Origin: Halorubrum amylolyticum
GTDB lineage: Archaea; Halobacteriota; Halobacteria; Halobacteriales; Haloferacaceae
Direction of reading: 5' to 3'
DNA length: 64,000 nt
Assembly (NCBI RefSeq): GCF_004114995.1
Contig: NZ_SDJP01000005.1
Coordinates: forward strand, 1 to 64,000
A program made the position numbers and the translations under genes. Below the pieces are notes generated by a model that was given only the letters and a program-made list of their open reading frames with translations, was not told where the DNA came from and searched no databases. Numbering within the stretch: the stretch's first letter is position 1; each line of letters opens with the position of its first letter. Of this stretch, positions 1-9,577 are shown piece by piece.

Positions 1-596
1 TCCATCGTACTGTGCGACGGCTCGTTCGACGAGCAAAAGAGCACGTTCCAATCGAGACAGTGCTGTGTGATCGAGAGTTTGACTCGATACAAGTGTTCCA
101 GACGCTCTCAAACCTCGATGTGAACTACCTCATTCCGAAGCGGGTCTCCAGCTCCGAACGGGAGGTGCTTGACCAAATGGACAAAGACGACCAGGAAGTC
201 GCTGTGGAGTCGGCCTCTGTCCACGTGGAATCTGGATCGCATCCAATGCGACTCCTGTACGTGCCGTCGACGAGTGGGGAGGGAACGGCCGTCTTCGCGA
301 CGAATCTACGAGTCGGTCCCGAGGAAGCTGAGACATTCTGTCAGCGCTACAGCCGCCGGTGGCAGATCGAGAGTGAGTACAAATCGATCAAAGGTGATTT
401 TCTCGCGAAGACCTCCTCAAAAGACTACCGCGTTCGCTTGTTCTATTTCGTGTTCGCGGTCCTCTTGTACAATATCTGGCGGCTCACCGACTTCCTGCTG
501 AAAGCGGACATCGACGGCGAGATGGACTACTCACCTGTGATTACTGCGGGCGAGTGTGTTGAGCTCGTTGCCTCGGCGTTGATCCCGCACGACTAA
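1..596 (+). CDS. IS4-type DDE transposase, C-terminal part (cut by window edge)
   Basis: The frame is open to the left edge, so the N-terminus lies outside the window. The visible part carries a catalytic aspartate in CDREFDS. It also has the IS4 signature Y-2-R-3-E-6-K in YSRRWQIESEYKSIK, followed by a hydrophobic C-terminal helix. It is clearly homologous to the transposase at 1006-2772 but diverged, so it is a relative and not a second copy. The family identification is firm; the exact IS name is not. Whether the element is intact cannot be judged. Confidence 0.85.
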   Translation, partial: HRTVRRLVRRAKEHVPIETVLCDREFDSIQVFQTLSNLDVNYLIPKRVSSSEREVLDQMDKDDQEVAVESASVHVESGSHPMRLLYVPSTSGEGTAVFATNLRVGPEEAETFCQRYSRRWQIESEYKSIKGDFLAKTSSKDYRVRLFYFVFAVLLYNIWRLTDFLLKADIDGEMDYSPVITAGECVELVASALIPHD

Positions 597-1005
597 TCGG
601 CTGAGCTCTCGCTGGGTCCGCCGCTCAAGAGTGACAACCGTATTCAGCAGCGCCAAAATCCACGCAATTTCGTACGCTCGTCCGGTAGTTCGAGAGTAAA
701 GATTCAAAATTGATCCCCGACCGCTGAGAATCACCACGACTTGATGGCTATTCGATCCAAAACTAGCCTATCTTCCGAAACTGTGGAACATCCAGTGCCT
801 AACTGTTTGGCTTGTTATATAATTCAATGTCTGTGAAATGAAGGAGAGCGGCGAGAACCAGCCGCGATCCGGTCGACGAACCCTGCGACTCACCGATCCA
901 CTACCGACTAACCCACCCTCGACTCCGAAATCATGGCGAAAACAGGGTGACAAGGAGACTGCTGTCGCTCACCACTTTACCGCGAACCCGGAAACAGTGG
1001 ACCCC
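597..1005. other. Intergenic region between two transposases
   Basis: This stretch separates the first transposase from the convergent one ending at 1006. The short frames in it have atypical composition and match no family I recognise. It should contain the right end of the first IS and the left end of the second, but I could not define terminal repeats. Confidence 0.5.
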
Positions 1006-2772
1006 TCAGCCGCCGGGGTCGAACAGGCAGAACCCCACCAACTCCACGATCTCCCCCGCCAATATCGGCGGATCCTCACCCAAATCCACGTCCACCTCGT
1101 CCCGCAACAGGAAGTTCGCCAGCCGCCACACGTTGTACAGGAGGACGCCGATCACGAAGTACAGGAACCGGTTCCGGTAATCATCAGACGCCGACATCGG
1201 GATGAAGTGCTTCTTGATCGACTTGTACTCGTTCTCGATCGTCCACCGCCGACGGTACTGCTGAGTCAACCCGAGCCCCCTGTCCGGCGAGACGTGGGCG
1301 TTCACCGTGAAGATCACGTAGTCGCCCTTGATGTACTCCTCGTTATCCTTCGCCGTGTCCTTCGGCATGTAGATGAACGACATCGGATGCCGCTCGCCAT
1401 CGTACTCGAGCCACCCTTGCTCGACGCTCACATCCGCCACGTCGTGCTCGATGGTCTTCTCGATGGCCTCCCTGTCCGCTTCCGCCTGCTTCTTCTTCCC
1501 GACCACGTAGAACGCGTCGTGCTGGTCGACGACGTGTCTGACCTCGTGGCTGTCGAACTCGCGGTCGGCGAACACCTTGTTGATGTCCACGTGCTGCTCG
1601 GCCTGCTCCAACAGGCGGTCGACCAGCTCGCCTCGCGTGCGCGTGTCGGCGTCATCTGATTCCCACGCCCGCTTGTCGCGGACGGGTTCGATGGCGAGGA
1701 CGATAGGCGTGTTCCCGGAGACGATGGTGAGGGTGGCGAACTTGTACGCCCGCTGGTGGCTCTCCTTCACCCCGGAGACCATTACCGGGTAGTCCTCCCG
1801 GGGATACACTTCCCGCGTCGAGCCGTCGCTATACTCGACTTCAACGGGTTCCTCCCACCACTCCACGTCCTCCTCGTCGCGGAACGGTGACGCCCAGTAC
1901 GGCCACGTCGTGATGTCAATTGCGGCGTTCACCGGCTCGCGGACGCCGCTGCGGTCACGCCCCGCGATCTCGTCGAGGATGTTCTCGACGCCGGCGTGGA
2001 ATGCTGGAAGTACTTCGTCGCGGATCAGCCGCCACTCGCTACGACCCGTGCCGTCGATGTAGTCCCAGAGGTCGGTTTCCGGGTCTGGGTCGGCGACCTT
2101 CTTCATCGTCCGATTGTGACTGGAGCCGGCGGGCACGGAGTCGCGGTTGCTGAGGCGGGCGAATCGGCGGCTTTTCGTCGTCGTGCCTGCGTCAGCGAGA
2201 TTGAGGTATCCCTGCCGTTCGAAGTAGGCTTGGAGGGCGTAGCTCGTATTGCTGGCGCGTGGGTCTTGGAATTCGGTGAAGCCGAGGGTGGTGGCCCGCT
2301 CGACGGCATCCATGATCTTCTCCTCTTCGATGTCGCTACCATGGATGTCTGCGGGTTCGAGTGCGGGCTCGTACCCTTGGTCGATCACGTCGTGTTCGTA
2401 GCAAACCTTGCGGATGCGGTCGGCGGCGTCCTCGATCAGGCTGCGATCGCTCCGCGTGAGGCGGTTGCGCCAGTTGTGGCTGATGCCGGCTTGGGTGATG
2501 GGGCGGGGGAGGTTGAATCGGGTGTAGACGTAAGCGGCGCCGCGGAGTCGGCGGGCGGTTTCGGCCTGGCTGAAGCCGTTGAGTTCCTTGTAGAGGAACA
2601 ATTTAACGATGCCCTTGAGGGGGAAGTCGGCGTCGCCAGACTGCTCGTAGTCGCTGAAGGTGTCAGAGGGGATGTCGAGATGTTTGATGACGCGAGTGGC
2701 GTGGTCATGGATATGGCACAGGTCGTCCGCCTGCTCGGCGAGGGCAGCCACAACCCGATGTTCTTCTGTCAT
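1006..2772 (-). CDS. IS4-type DDE transposase, full length
   Basis: The protein is 588 residues, read from the ATG that gives MTEEHRVVAALAEQ. The frame stays open for 77 more codons upstream, but that extension is rich in His, Arg and Trp and is unlike haloarchaeal protein. The catalytic core is visible: AAIDITTWPY for the first Asp, FADREFDS for the second, and YRRRWTIENEYKSIK as the Y-2-R-3-E-6-K motif. The N-terminal third looks like a DNA-binding region. No frameshift is seen, so the enzyme may be active. The terminal inverted repeats were not resolved. Confidence 0.85.
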   Translation of the reverse strand: MTEEHRVVAALAEQADDLCHIHDHATRVIKHLDIPSDTFSDYEQSGDADFPLKGIVKLFLYKELNGFSQAETARRLRGAAYVYTRFNLPRPITQAGISHNWRNRLTRSDRSLIEDAADRIRKVCYEHDVIDQGYEPALEPADIHGSDIEEEKIMDAVERATTLGFTEFQDPRASNTSYALQAYFERQGYLNLADAGTTTKSRRFARLSNRDSVPAGSSHNRTMKKVADPDPETDLWDYIDGTGRSEWRLIRDEVLPAFHAGVENILDEIAGRDRSGVREPVNAAIDITTWPYWASPFRDEEDVEWWEEPVEVEYSDGSTREVYPREDYPVMVSGVKESHQRAYKFATLTIVSGNTPIVLAIEPVRDKRAWESDDADTRTRGELVDRLLEQAEQHVDINKVFADREFDSHEVRHVVDQHDAFYVVGKKKQAEADREAIEKTIEHDVADVSVEQGWLEYDGERHPMSFIYMPKDTAKDNEEYIKGDYVIFTVNAHVSPDRGLGLTQQYRRRWTIENEYKSIKKHFIPMSASDDYRNRFLYFVIGVLLYNVWRLANFLLRDEVDVDLGEDPPILAGEIVELVGFCLFDPGG

Positions 2773-2829
2773 AGGTGGACTCTTCCTATAGTGTGGAGGG
2801 CCGTGAGTGGACGCATGTAATACTGTGAA

Positions 2830-4210
2830 CCACGGTGCTAAGGAGGCACGCAGGACAGCCAGAGAGGGGCTCCAGCACGGATACGCGTCAAGTGCGCCCC
2901 CTCGGTGTCGTGTCGCATGGCGCTGGACGCACCACCATGCGGTGCGCCCGCCACGATGCTGATGGATCCCGCAGAATGCTGGTGAGTGGGCAGCCGCACA
3001 CACGGTCGGTGAAATGCAGTACTCCTCATAAAGCTATTCTCCTCCTTCAGGTGCTACCTCCCCACCGAGCGGGCGAAGTGGGTGCGGAAACAGGATCAGT
3101 CATCGCGTTTGAGAACAACCAACTGTATGCGGGGCGAGCGAGGGACCGCTTCTGCGTATCTACAAGTACGTTAGCCGGATATGTCTCCACTTTCACAAAT
3201 ATCGCACTCTCTACCTCAATATACACTCTATATACGTACAAAATTCGACTATTCATCTCTAAATCTGGCTTATGCAGGAATATAGCGCTCGTATATGATT
3301 CGATACGGGATATTTACCTGGAAAAAGAGAAAGTATAGAACCAGAAGTTTACACTCGGGAGATATCTCAATATACGTAGCGTGTGGATGCCGTACGGATG
3401 GTGCCCATCCGGGAGCGGGGTGACTACGAGGACGCCGACGTCATCACCAGTACTCCATGAGGACGGTAATCCGGTCGCCGCCACCCGTTTCCAGCGACTC
3501 TATCTGCCGGGAGAAGGTACTCCTCCGTCGGTCGGAAACTGCCCGAAGCGGTCGGAATCGACGTGATTTCTGTCGGCTTCCGCGTTGGGACGAATGGCAC
3601 CCCGGCCCATCCATTGATCGGGCCTCGTCTGGATGAGCCCGCTAACTGACGTGAGACGTGGGAGCCGTCTCCTCGTGCTCCTCGGCGAGAAGACCTGCGA
3701 CTCGCTGGCCAACCGTCGGGAGTCCGTCACCACCGCTCGGACGATAGCGGTGGCGCCCTGGCCACCCTCCCGATCGGACCGTGCATCGGCCATTGTGGTT
3801 CGGTCACTGGGGACACCACACGCATCGAGATCGGGGTCGGTCAGTCACCGCGAGGGCTGGCGAGGCGCCCAGGCAGCCACTTCCAGGACGCGTGGCGATA
3901 GCTATTCACAACATAGTGTGATACGTACCCGAATACGGTCCATCTCCTCGGTGAGAAGCGGACGCAGATACCGCCGAGCAGTCGCTCGCTCGCCAATCCA
4001 CGCACGGTGCTACCCGTCGCTGGTTCCACGTTCCGTTGGTTCGTCGTAGAAGCCGCACAATAGCCTCCGATTCGGCCTGTCCGACCGCTTCATCCACGAC
4101 CTATCAGGTCGTCCGCCAGTTTGGGCGCACTCGCCGCCGTGTCCCTGTTGGCTCCGAAACCGGCAGCGTCAACCCCCGCGAGAGTCCACCACAGTATGCC
4201 TTTGGTAACG
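2830..4210. other. Long stretch without a convincing gene
   Basis: About 1.4 kb between the transposase and etfBA. The part around 3150-3380 is AT-rich. The rest has only short overlapping frames rich in Arg, Ser and Thr, the usual look of out-of-frame or degraded haloarchaeal DNA. I see no RNA gene or repeat in it. Decayed IS sequence is the likeliest content. Confidence 0.5.
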
Positions 4211-4216
4211 TTTAAT
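4211..4216 (+). promoter_or_regulatory. TATA box of etfBA
   Basis: TTTAAT lies 29-34 bases before the ATG at 4245, the spacing expected for a leaderless archaeal transcript. It supports that ATG over the in-frame TTG six bases upstream. Confidence 0.55.
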
Positions 4217-4244
4217 TCGGACGCACTCGCACACTCTATTGCGT

Positions 4245-5039
4245 ATGAAAATACTTGTCACCGTCAAGGAGGTGGCCACCGTCGAGGACGAGTTCGAGAT
4301 CAGTGGACTCGACATCGACGACCGCTACCTCACGTACGACCTCAACGAATGGGACGACTACGCCATCGAAGAAGCCGTCCAGATCGCTGAAGAAACCGAC
4401 GACGTGGACGTCGTCACGGTCACGATCGGGCCCGAGCGCGCCGAAGAGACCATCCGGATGGGCCTGGCCAAAGGTGCAGACCGGGCGATCCGCGTGTGGG
4501 ACGACGCCATCGAGGGTGCGGCGTACCTCGACGTCGATTCCAAGGCGGCGCTACTGGCTGCTATCGTCGAAGAAGAGGATCCGGACCTGGTCCTCTCGGG
4601 CGTCCAGTCTGGGGACGAGTCCAACGGTGCCACGGGCGTCGCCCTCGCCGAGAACATCGGCTTCGAGTGGGCAGCCGTCGTCAACCAGCTCGATCTCGAC
4701 ATCGAGGGCGGCGTCGCCTCCGTCCACCGCGAACTCGAGGGTGGCGTCGAAGAGGTTACCGACGTCGAGACGCCGGCCGTCCTGACGATCCAGTCCGGCA
4801 TCAATGAGCCGCGCTACGCCAGCCTGCGCGGCATCCGCCAGGCACAGTCCAAGCCGCTCGACGTGCAGTCGCTCGACGACCTCGGGGTCGACGAGAGCGT
4901 CGTCGACAGCCCGCTCGCGATGACCGACATGTACGAGCCCGAATCCGAGGACGACGCCACCGTCTGGGAGGGCAGCCCCGAGGAGACCGCCGTGGAGCTT
5001 GCGACCTTCCTGCGTGATAAAGGAGTGGTCGAGGGATGA
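4245..5039 (+). CDS. etfB: Electron transfer flavoprotein, beta subunit
   Basis: A 264-residue EtfB/FixA-type protein starting MKILVTVKEV. ETF accepts electrons from acyl-CoA dehydrogenases in the cytoplasm and passes them to a membrane oxidoreductase. The family signature is visible: the N-terminal strand, the YDLNEWDDYAIEEAV segment, the nucleotide-binding stretch around LSGVQSGDESNGATG, and the C-terminal RYASLRGIRQAQSKP region that contacts the alpha subunit. Its stop overlaps the next start by four bases (ATGA), so it is translationally coupled to etfA. It probably serves the acyl-CoA dehydrogenase at 31003-32178 and the FeS protein at 36214-38397. Confidence 0.95.
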   Translation: MKILVTVKEVATVEDEFEISGLDIDDRYLTYDLNEWDDYAIEEAVQIAEETDDVDVVTVTIGPERAEETIRMGLAKGADRAIRVWDDAIEGAAYLDVDSKAALLAAIVEEEDPDLVLSGVQSGDESNGATGVALAENIGFEWAAVVNQLDLDIEGGVASVHRELEGGVEEVTDVETPAVLTIQSGINEPRYASLRGIRQAQSKPLDVQSLDDLGVDESVVDSPLAMTDMYEPESEDDATVWEGSPEETAVELATFLRDKGVVEG

Positions 5040-6007
5040 CGGACGTGCTCGCAGTCACCGAGCACCGCCGTGGTGACGTGCGTGACGTCAGCTACGAGAT
5101 CGCGACCGCCGCGCGCCAGTTGGCAGACGAGACTGGCGGTGACGTCCACCTGGCGGTCATCGGCGGCGACGTCGATACCGTCGCAGACCAGGTCAACCGC
5201 GAGGGCGTCGACGCCATCCACACCGTCGACGAGGGCGAGGAGTTCAACCACGACATCTACACGCAGGCCGTCGAGCAACTCTACGCCGAGCTGGACCCGC
5301 AGTTCCTGCTGGCGCCGAATTCGGTCAACGGCATGGACTACGTCCCCGCAAGCGCAGAGGGGCTCGACCTGCCACTGGTGACCGACGCGGTCGATCTGGA
5401 GTACAACGGTAACCTCACCGTCACGCGCGAGCAGTACGGTGGCAAGGTCGAGACGACCATCGATGTCGCCGAGGACAACGCGGTCGTCACGATCCGCCCA
5501 GCCGAGTGGGCCCAGGCAGAGGGCGTGGGCGACGCCGACGTCCAGGCGTTCGACGCCGGCATCGACGAGAGCCAGATCAAGACGACGGTCACGGGCTACG
5601 AGGAGGTTGCCAGCGGTGACGTCGATATCAGCGAGGCGGAGTTCCTCGTCTCGATCGGCCGCGGGATCGAGGAGGAGGAGAATCTGCCGCTCATCGAGGC
5701 GCTCGTGGAGGCGACGGACGCGACCCTCTCCTCGTCGCGCCCCATCGTGGACAGCGGGTGGTTGCCGAAGAACCGGCAGGTCGGCCAGTCGGGCAAGGTC
5801 GTGACGCCGGACGTCTACATCGCCATCGGCATCTCCGGGGCGGTCCAGCACGTCGCGGGCATGAAAGGCGCCGAGACCATCATCGCGATCAACACGGACC
5901 CGAACGCGCCCATCATGGACATCGCCGACTACGCCATCGTCGACGATCTGTTCGACGTCGTCCCGCTGCTCATCGAGGAGTTCGGCGGGACACCGCCCGA
6001 CGTCTGA
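5036..6007 (+). CDS. etfA: Electron transfer flavoprotein, alpha subunit
   Basis: A 323-residue EtfA/FixB-type protein and the partner of EtfB. The N-terminal half is the EtfA/B-like domain. The C-terminal third is the FAD-binding domain, with the characteristic SSRPIVDSGWLPKNRQVGQS, then GISGAVQHVAGM and AINTDPNAPIMDIADY. It overlaps etfB by four bases and is followed by a convergent gene, so etfBA is a two-gene operon. The length is normal and no residue looks missing. Confidence 0.96.
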   Translation: MTDVLAVTEHRRGDVRDVSYEIATAARQLADETGGDVHLAVIGGDVDTVADQVNREGVDAIHTVDEGEEFNHDIYTQAVEQLYAELDPQFLLAPNSVNGMDYVPASAEGLDLPLVTDAVDLEYNGNLTVTREQYGGKVETTIDVAEDNAVVTIRPAEWAQAEGVGDADVQAFDAGIDESQIKTTVTGYEEVASGDVDISEAEFLVSIGRGIEEEENLPLIEALVEATDATLSSSRPIVDSGWLPKNRQVGQSGKVVTPDVYIAIGISGAVQHVAGMKGAETIIAINTDPNAPIMDIADYAIVDDLFDVVPLLIEEFGGTPPDV

Positions 6008-6061
6008 CGCGGACGGAGCGGGTGGCTGCAGCGCGGACGCTGTCAGGCGCCGGGACAGCCA

Positions 6062-6448
6062 CTACCCGTTTTGGTGTTCGATGAAGTAGAGGACGTTGCC
6101 GCTGGGATCGCGGACGCCTGCCATGCGTAGGCCCCAGTCCTCGTCGGTCATCGGTTCCAGGAAGAACGCGACGTCATCCTTTCGGTTTCGGTAGGTCTGG
6201 TCGACATCTTCGACACGCACGGATACGTGATCGATGCCGACGGGGTTGTCAAAGAGTTCTGCATCGCGATGGGTCGTCGTTTCGTTGTCGGTTTCGAACA
6301 CGTAGAGGGACGCCGACTCCGGGGCTGGTCGCACGGCTGCTTCCTCGGACGAATACCGCTCAACCTCGAACCCCAGTTGTTCGTAAAACGACACGGCCGC
6401 GTCGAGATCGGTAACTGCAGTCCCAATGTTGTCTACGGTCGGTGGCAC
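6062..6448 (-). CDS. VOC-superfamily (glyoxalase-like) protein
   Basis: I chose a GTG start giving VPPTVDNIGTAVTDLDAA, which makes a single VOC domain of 128 residues. The frame continues to 6724, but the upstream part looks non-coding. The beta-alpha-beta-beta-beta pattern is clear: IGTAVTDLDAAVSFYEQLGF, then the second repeat beginning GIDHVSVRVEDVDQTY and ending MAGVRDPSGNVLYFIEHQNG. Members bind a metal and act as lyases, dioxygenases, isomerases or resistance proteins. The substrate cannot be deduced here. Confidence 0.75.
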   Translation of the reverse strand: MPPTVDNIGTAVTDLDAAVSFYEQLGFEVERYSSEEAAVRPAPESASLYVFETDNETTTHRDAELFDNPVGIDHVSVRVEDVDQTYRNRKDDVAFFLEPMTDEDWGLRMAGVRDPSGNVLYFIEHQNG

Positions 6449-6656
6449 AAGGAACCCCGACGCGTTCGACGTCCATAAATCGGGGCTGCCGACGCCGACG
6501 ATGGAAACCCGAAACAGAGGCGATCGAAGCGTTACGTGACCATATTCAAACCCAGCCGTCTCCGCGACGGTAGCGGTTACGCAGGTGAGACGATCCAGTA
6601 CAAGAAGCGGCACCTCCGGGTGAAAGGTGCTCCCCCAGTAGATCTGAATCCACCGA

Positions 6657-7124
6657 TCATAGCTCAATGTCACTCGGGATAAGACTGGCGTGTCGACGGA
6701 GCGTTCCATTCGCGTCGTACACAAGCAACAGTGTCTTCTCGAACACCGTGACCGTCTCAGCGTTCGCCTGCATCACTATCCGATACGCTGCTTGGTGACC
6801 GGTACGGGCTGCGTACTCTCGTACTGCCTGTACGAACTCGAGAATCGGCTCCTCTTGCGTTTTGATTTCGAGCACGTATGCGCCGGTCACACGGTCGCTG
6901 AGACTGAGAACGCCCTCGTCCGTCCCATCGCTCGGCGACAGGCCGCGGAACGAGACATCGACCGCCTCCTCGTTGATATCGTCGGGCAGTCGCTCGCTCA
7001 GCAACTCCTGGAGCCGGTCACGTGACCCATCGAAGGCGAGTCGGAGTACCGGCTGACCTGAATCCGCACCGGTACCAGCCAACCCCGTGGTGGTGAACCC
7101 GATGGTGAACTGGTCGCCCTGCAT
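6657..7124 (-). CDS. Haloarchaeal hypothetical protein
   Basis: A 155-residue acidic protein read from MQGDQFTIGFTTTGLAG. I do not recognise the family. It is predicted soluble, with no signal peptide or membrane segment. The middle has a beta-rich stretch (GAYVLEIKTQEEPILEFVQAV), and the end has YRIVMQANAETVTVFEKTLLLVYD. An upstream extension to 7202 is possible but looks like chance. It lies upstream of the VOC gene on the same strand, separated by about 200 bases. Confidence 0.6.
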   Translation of the reverse strand: MQGDQFTIGFTTTGLAGTGADSGQPVLRLAFDGSRDRLQELLSERLPDDINEEAVDVSFRGLSPSDGTDEGVLSLSDRVTGAYVLEIKTQEEPILEFVQAVREYAARTGHQAAYRIVMQANAETVTVFEKTLLLVYDANGTLRRHASLIPSDIEL

Positions 7125-7364
7125 CTCCGATACGTGGTGATAGCGAGTGAGAACCCTTGAGGGTTCGCATCCCCCGTGACGGTGCGGATCTGCAGTCTCC
7201 AATGAGTCGTCACCGGCCTACCACGACGATACTGTCCCCGATAGCAGAGACAGGAACGGAGGAGGTGGAACGGAGGGAACTTGAAATCGCCATGTCGACG
7301 AATCATAACTCGGTGACCGTCCAGTCACACGACTCACTGATGCAGCGATATCGGTGCTGTCCCA

Positions 7365-7445
7365 CGGAACATGATAGTCGGATCGGGATGGTCGTCTTCG
7401 GCATCCACAGCATCCGACATAATGATACGGTCACTCGAAGTTTCG
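7365..7445 (-). pseudogene. Short degraded remnant resembling the end of panD
   Basis: Read on the minus strand, this stretch gives DRIIMSDAVDAEDDHPDPTI. It resembles DIVIIMSYARYAEDEHHDPSII in the intact panD about 0.8 kb away, and the DNA is also visibly similar around GGATCG.GATG.TCGTCTTCGGC. Both copies have the same orientation. It looks like the tail of a lost duplicate. The rest of 7125-7567 holds nothing else that I can support. Confidence 0.4.
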
Positions 7446-7567
7446 GAGAGCGACGGCCACGGGCATCGCGAGTGGCCGTTTCTGGGCTAGATTTGAGCGT
7501 CAATCGGTGAGTGGGAGGGTGCCGGAGCCTCGACGCATTCATACGGCGTGATTCGTAACAGAGTGGT

Positions 7568-8020
7568 ATGGAACGCGTCATGGCACAGGGAACGTTCGAT
7601 ATCCTTCATCCGGGACATCTCCATTACCTTCGTGAGAGCGCCAGCCTGGGAGACGAACTGTATGTCGTTATCGCACGGGACTCCCGTCAGACGGCTAAAA
7701 AGGACCTCTTCATGGATGAAGAAAGTCGGCGTACGGTCGTCGACGCACTCGAAATCGTTGATGCAGCGGTGTTGGGGGCAGAAGGAAGCATCTTCGATAG
7801 CGTTGATCGAATCGTCCCGGACATCATCACAATCGGGCACGACCAAGACTTCGAGCCGCCCACCCTTGAGGCAACGTTGCGAGAACATGGGTATTCAGGA
7901 GTCGATGTTGTTCAGATTGGCCCATACGATGACGGCGGGGTTCAGTCGTCGAGCGACGTGAAAGACCGGATCGCACGGCGGCGAGGTGTAGAGGTGTTCG
8001 AATACACACATGAAAAATAA
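7568..8020 (+). CDS. ribL: Archaeal FAD synthase (cytidylyltransferase family)
   Basis: A 150-residue nucleotidyltransferase that would convert FMN and a nucleoside triphosphate to FAD. The HxGH signature is H14-P-G-H17 in the context GTFDILHPGHLHYLRES. The C-terminal nucleotide-binding motif appears as VQSSSDVKDRI. Length and motifs match archaeal RibL. A TATA-like TTCATACG lies at 7538-7545, 23-30 bases before the ATG, consistent with a leaderless mRNA. A glycerol-phosphate cytidylyltransferase-like role is the main alternative, but RibL is the usual archaeal member. Confidence 0.85.
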   Translation: MERVMAQGTFDILHPGHLHYLRESASLGDELYVVIARDSRQTAKKDLFMDEESRRTVVDALEIVDAAVLGAEGSIFDSVDRIVPDIITIGHDQDFEPPTLEATLREHGYSGVDVVQIGPYDDGGVQSSSDVKDRIARRRGVEVFEYTHEK

Positions 8021-8120
8021 TCCAGCCCGAGACGTATTCACCGTGCTAACCGGATCTGCGATGTGTTGACTGCAGCCTCTGCCACGCGACCCAAGAATCC
8101 CCTGTTATGAGGTTTCTCTT

Positions 8121-8474
8121 TCAGTCGCCGTTTGTCTGCTCGGTGATTGTATTCATCTCGTCAACCAGGATGATCGACGGATCGTGATGCTCGTCTTCGG
8201 CGTACCTTGCATACGACATGATGATAACGATGTCGCCCGGCTCGGCGAGCCGGGCGGCGGCGCCGTTCAGACAGACCTCGCCATCGTCCCCGGCAATCGC
8301 GTACGTCTCGAACCGGCCACCAGTCGTCACGTTCACGACCTGCACGCGTTCGTGAGGGACGATATCAGCGGCCGCCAGCAGTTCAGTATCGACGGTGATA
8401 CTTCCCTCGTATGCTTTGTCCGTCGCGGTCACCCGCGCCCGATGGATCTTCGATTTCAACAGCGTTCGATGCAT
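8121..8474 (-). CDS. panD: Aspartate 1-decarboxylase, pyruvoyl type
   Basis: A 117-residue PanD, which makes beta-alanine from aspartate for pantothenate and CoA. The self-cleavage site is intact: G24-S25 in AYEGSITVDT, where Ser25 becomes the pyruvoyl cofactor. K9 and the LNGAAARL segment also match the family. No maturation factor gene is nearby. Pyruvoyl PanD is the bacterial-type enzyme, while several archaea use a PLP-dependent decarboxylase instead. A degraded partial copy lies at 7365-7445. Confidence 0.9.
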   Translation of the reverse strand: MHRTLLKSKIHRARVTATDKAYEGSITVDTELLAAADIVPHERVQVVNVTTGGRFETYAIAGDDGEVCLNGAAARLAEPGDIVIIMSYARYAEDEHHDPSIILVDEMNTITEQTNGD

Positions 8475-8599
8475 AGATTCCTCTGCGTTCCCTGTGGGTA
8501 CTATCGATCAGCGGGGTCATTAATGGCATGGGTCTTCGAATGAAGCCGATTCACTGCTCCACTCGATCTGCATACAGTTCCCCCTGCGGCTGCCAACAG

Positions 8600-9577
8600 C
8601 TACATGATTGCGTCAAGCGCGGGGCGCTCAGGACGCACGCGGTAGCCGTCTTCTGTGCGCTCGACGAGCCCGTGGTGATCGAGGTGGTCGAGGTGCGCGT
8701 ACGCTTCACCGGGCCCGTGCAGGATGTGGATCCCCTCCAGCTCACCGAACAGGTGGGCGCTCACCGTCCAGGCGTCGGCAGGGCCGTGCTCGCGGAGGAC
8801 GTCGAGAACACGGCTCGCACGCTCGCGGTGATGGGAGACGATCTCCTGAGCGCGGGCAGTGGGGTTCTCGATCACGTCGCGGTGGCCCGGCCAGACCCGC
8901 GCGAACTCCTCGTTCGCAAGTCGCTCGAGCGTGTCGAGGTACGTCGCGAGCGGTTTGTCGACGCGGACGTCCGCCCCGCCGACGTTCGGGGTGTACTTCG
9001 GGAGGATGGCGTCACCGACGAACGCCTCGCGCCCAGAGTCACCGTCAAACGCGAAACAACAGAGGCCGGCCGCGTGCCCCGGTGCGTGTAACACGCGAAG
9101 GTCCCTCGCTCCACCGTCGATCGTCGCACCCTCGGCGATGGATTGGACGGTCGGTGGCTGGCCAACGAGGTGGTCATCCGCGAGCGCCGATCGGAGTTCG
9201 TCCTGCGCAGCCGGTGGTATCCCCCACTCGTCGAAGTACGCGCGCTGGCGGTCGTGGAGCGCGTCGAGGGCGTCGGGATCCCGTCGGACGAGTGGCGCAT
9301 CGGCCTCGTGAACGTACACGGTCGCTCCGCTCTGGGCCTGGATGTCACCGGCGAGCCCGGTGTGGTCGGGGTGCCAGTGCGTCAACACGATCTGGTCGAT
9401 GTCCGCGAAGCCGAGGCCGCGCTCGTGAAGTTCGGTCGCGAATTGCTCGCGGATGCGTGGTGTCGCGATTCCGGTGTCGACGAGCGTGACCGATCCTGTG
9501 TCGGACAGCAGGTAGGCGTTGTTCCGTCCCTCGAACTCGTGGTTTCCGAACGTCAAGACGTGCACGCGTACGTACAC
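8600..9577 (-). CDS. MBL-fold metallo-hydrolase with C-terminal winged helix
   Basis: A 325-residue protein with a complete metal-binding set: H67, H69, D71 and H72 in THWHPDH, H168 in APGHAAG, D189 in VGDAIL and H232 in WPGHRD. The last 70 residues form a winged-helix domain, as in LACTB2/glyoxalase-II-like hydrolases. The start is uncertain between GTG codons at 9577 and 9565; a TATA-like CCACTATC about 26 bases upstream favours 9565. Thioester or nucleic-acid phosphoester hydrolysis are both possible for this subgroup. A fragment of a paralogue lies at 11470-11556. Confidence 0.85.
   Translation of the reverse strand: MYVRVHVLTFGNHEFEGRNNAYLLSDTGSVTLVDTGIATPRIREQFATELHERGLGFADIDQIVLTHWHPDHTGLAGDIQAQSGATVYVHEADAPLVRRDPDALDALHDRQRAYFDEWGIPPAAQDELRSALADDHLVGQPPTVQSIAEGATIDGGARDLRVLHAPGHAAGLCCFAFDGDSGREAFVGDAILPKYTPNVGGADVRVDKPLATYLDTLERLANEEFARVWPGHRDVIENPTARAQEIVSHHRERASRVLDVLREHGPADAWTVSAHLFGELEGIHILHGPGEAYAHLDHLDHHGLVERTEDGYRVRPERPALDAIM

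Noticed and set aside
838..1659. 273-codon open frame opposite the transposase
   Set aside because: It lies antisense to the IS4-type transposase and reflects its GC-rich codon pattern; no family resemblance.
3633..4049. 138-codon frame before etfBA
   Set aside because: Arg/Ser-rich, overlaps several competing frames, no homology recognised.
4814..5851. 345-codon open frame antisense to etfBA
   Set aside because: A shadow of the strongly biased etfBA codons; both ETF subunits are unmistakable on the other strand.
6449..6724. N-terminal extension of the VOC protein
   Set aside because: No VOC similarity or acidic bias; the domain starts at the GTG at 6448.
8528..9489. Plus-strand frames of up to 293 codons over the MBL-fold gene
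   Set aside because: Antisense shadows; the metal-ligand set on the minus strand settles the real gene.
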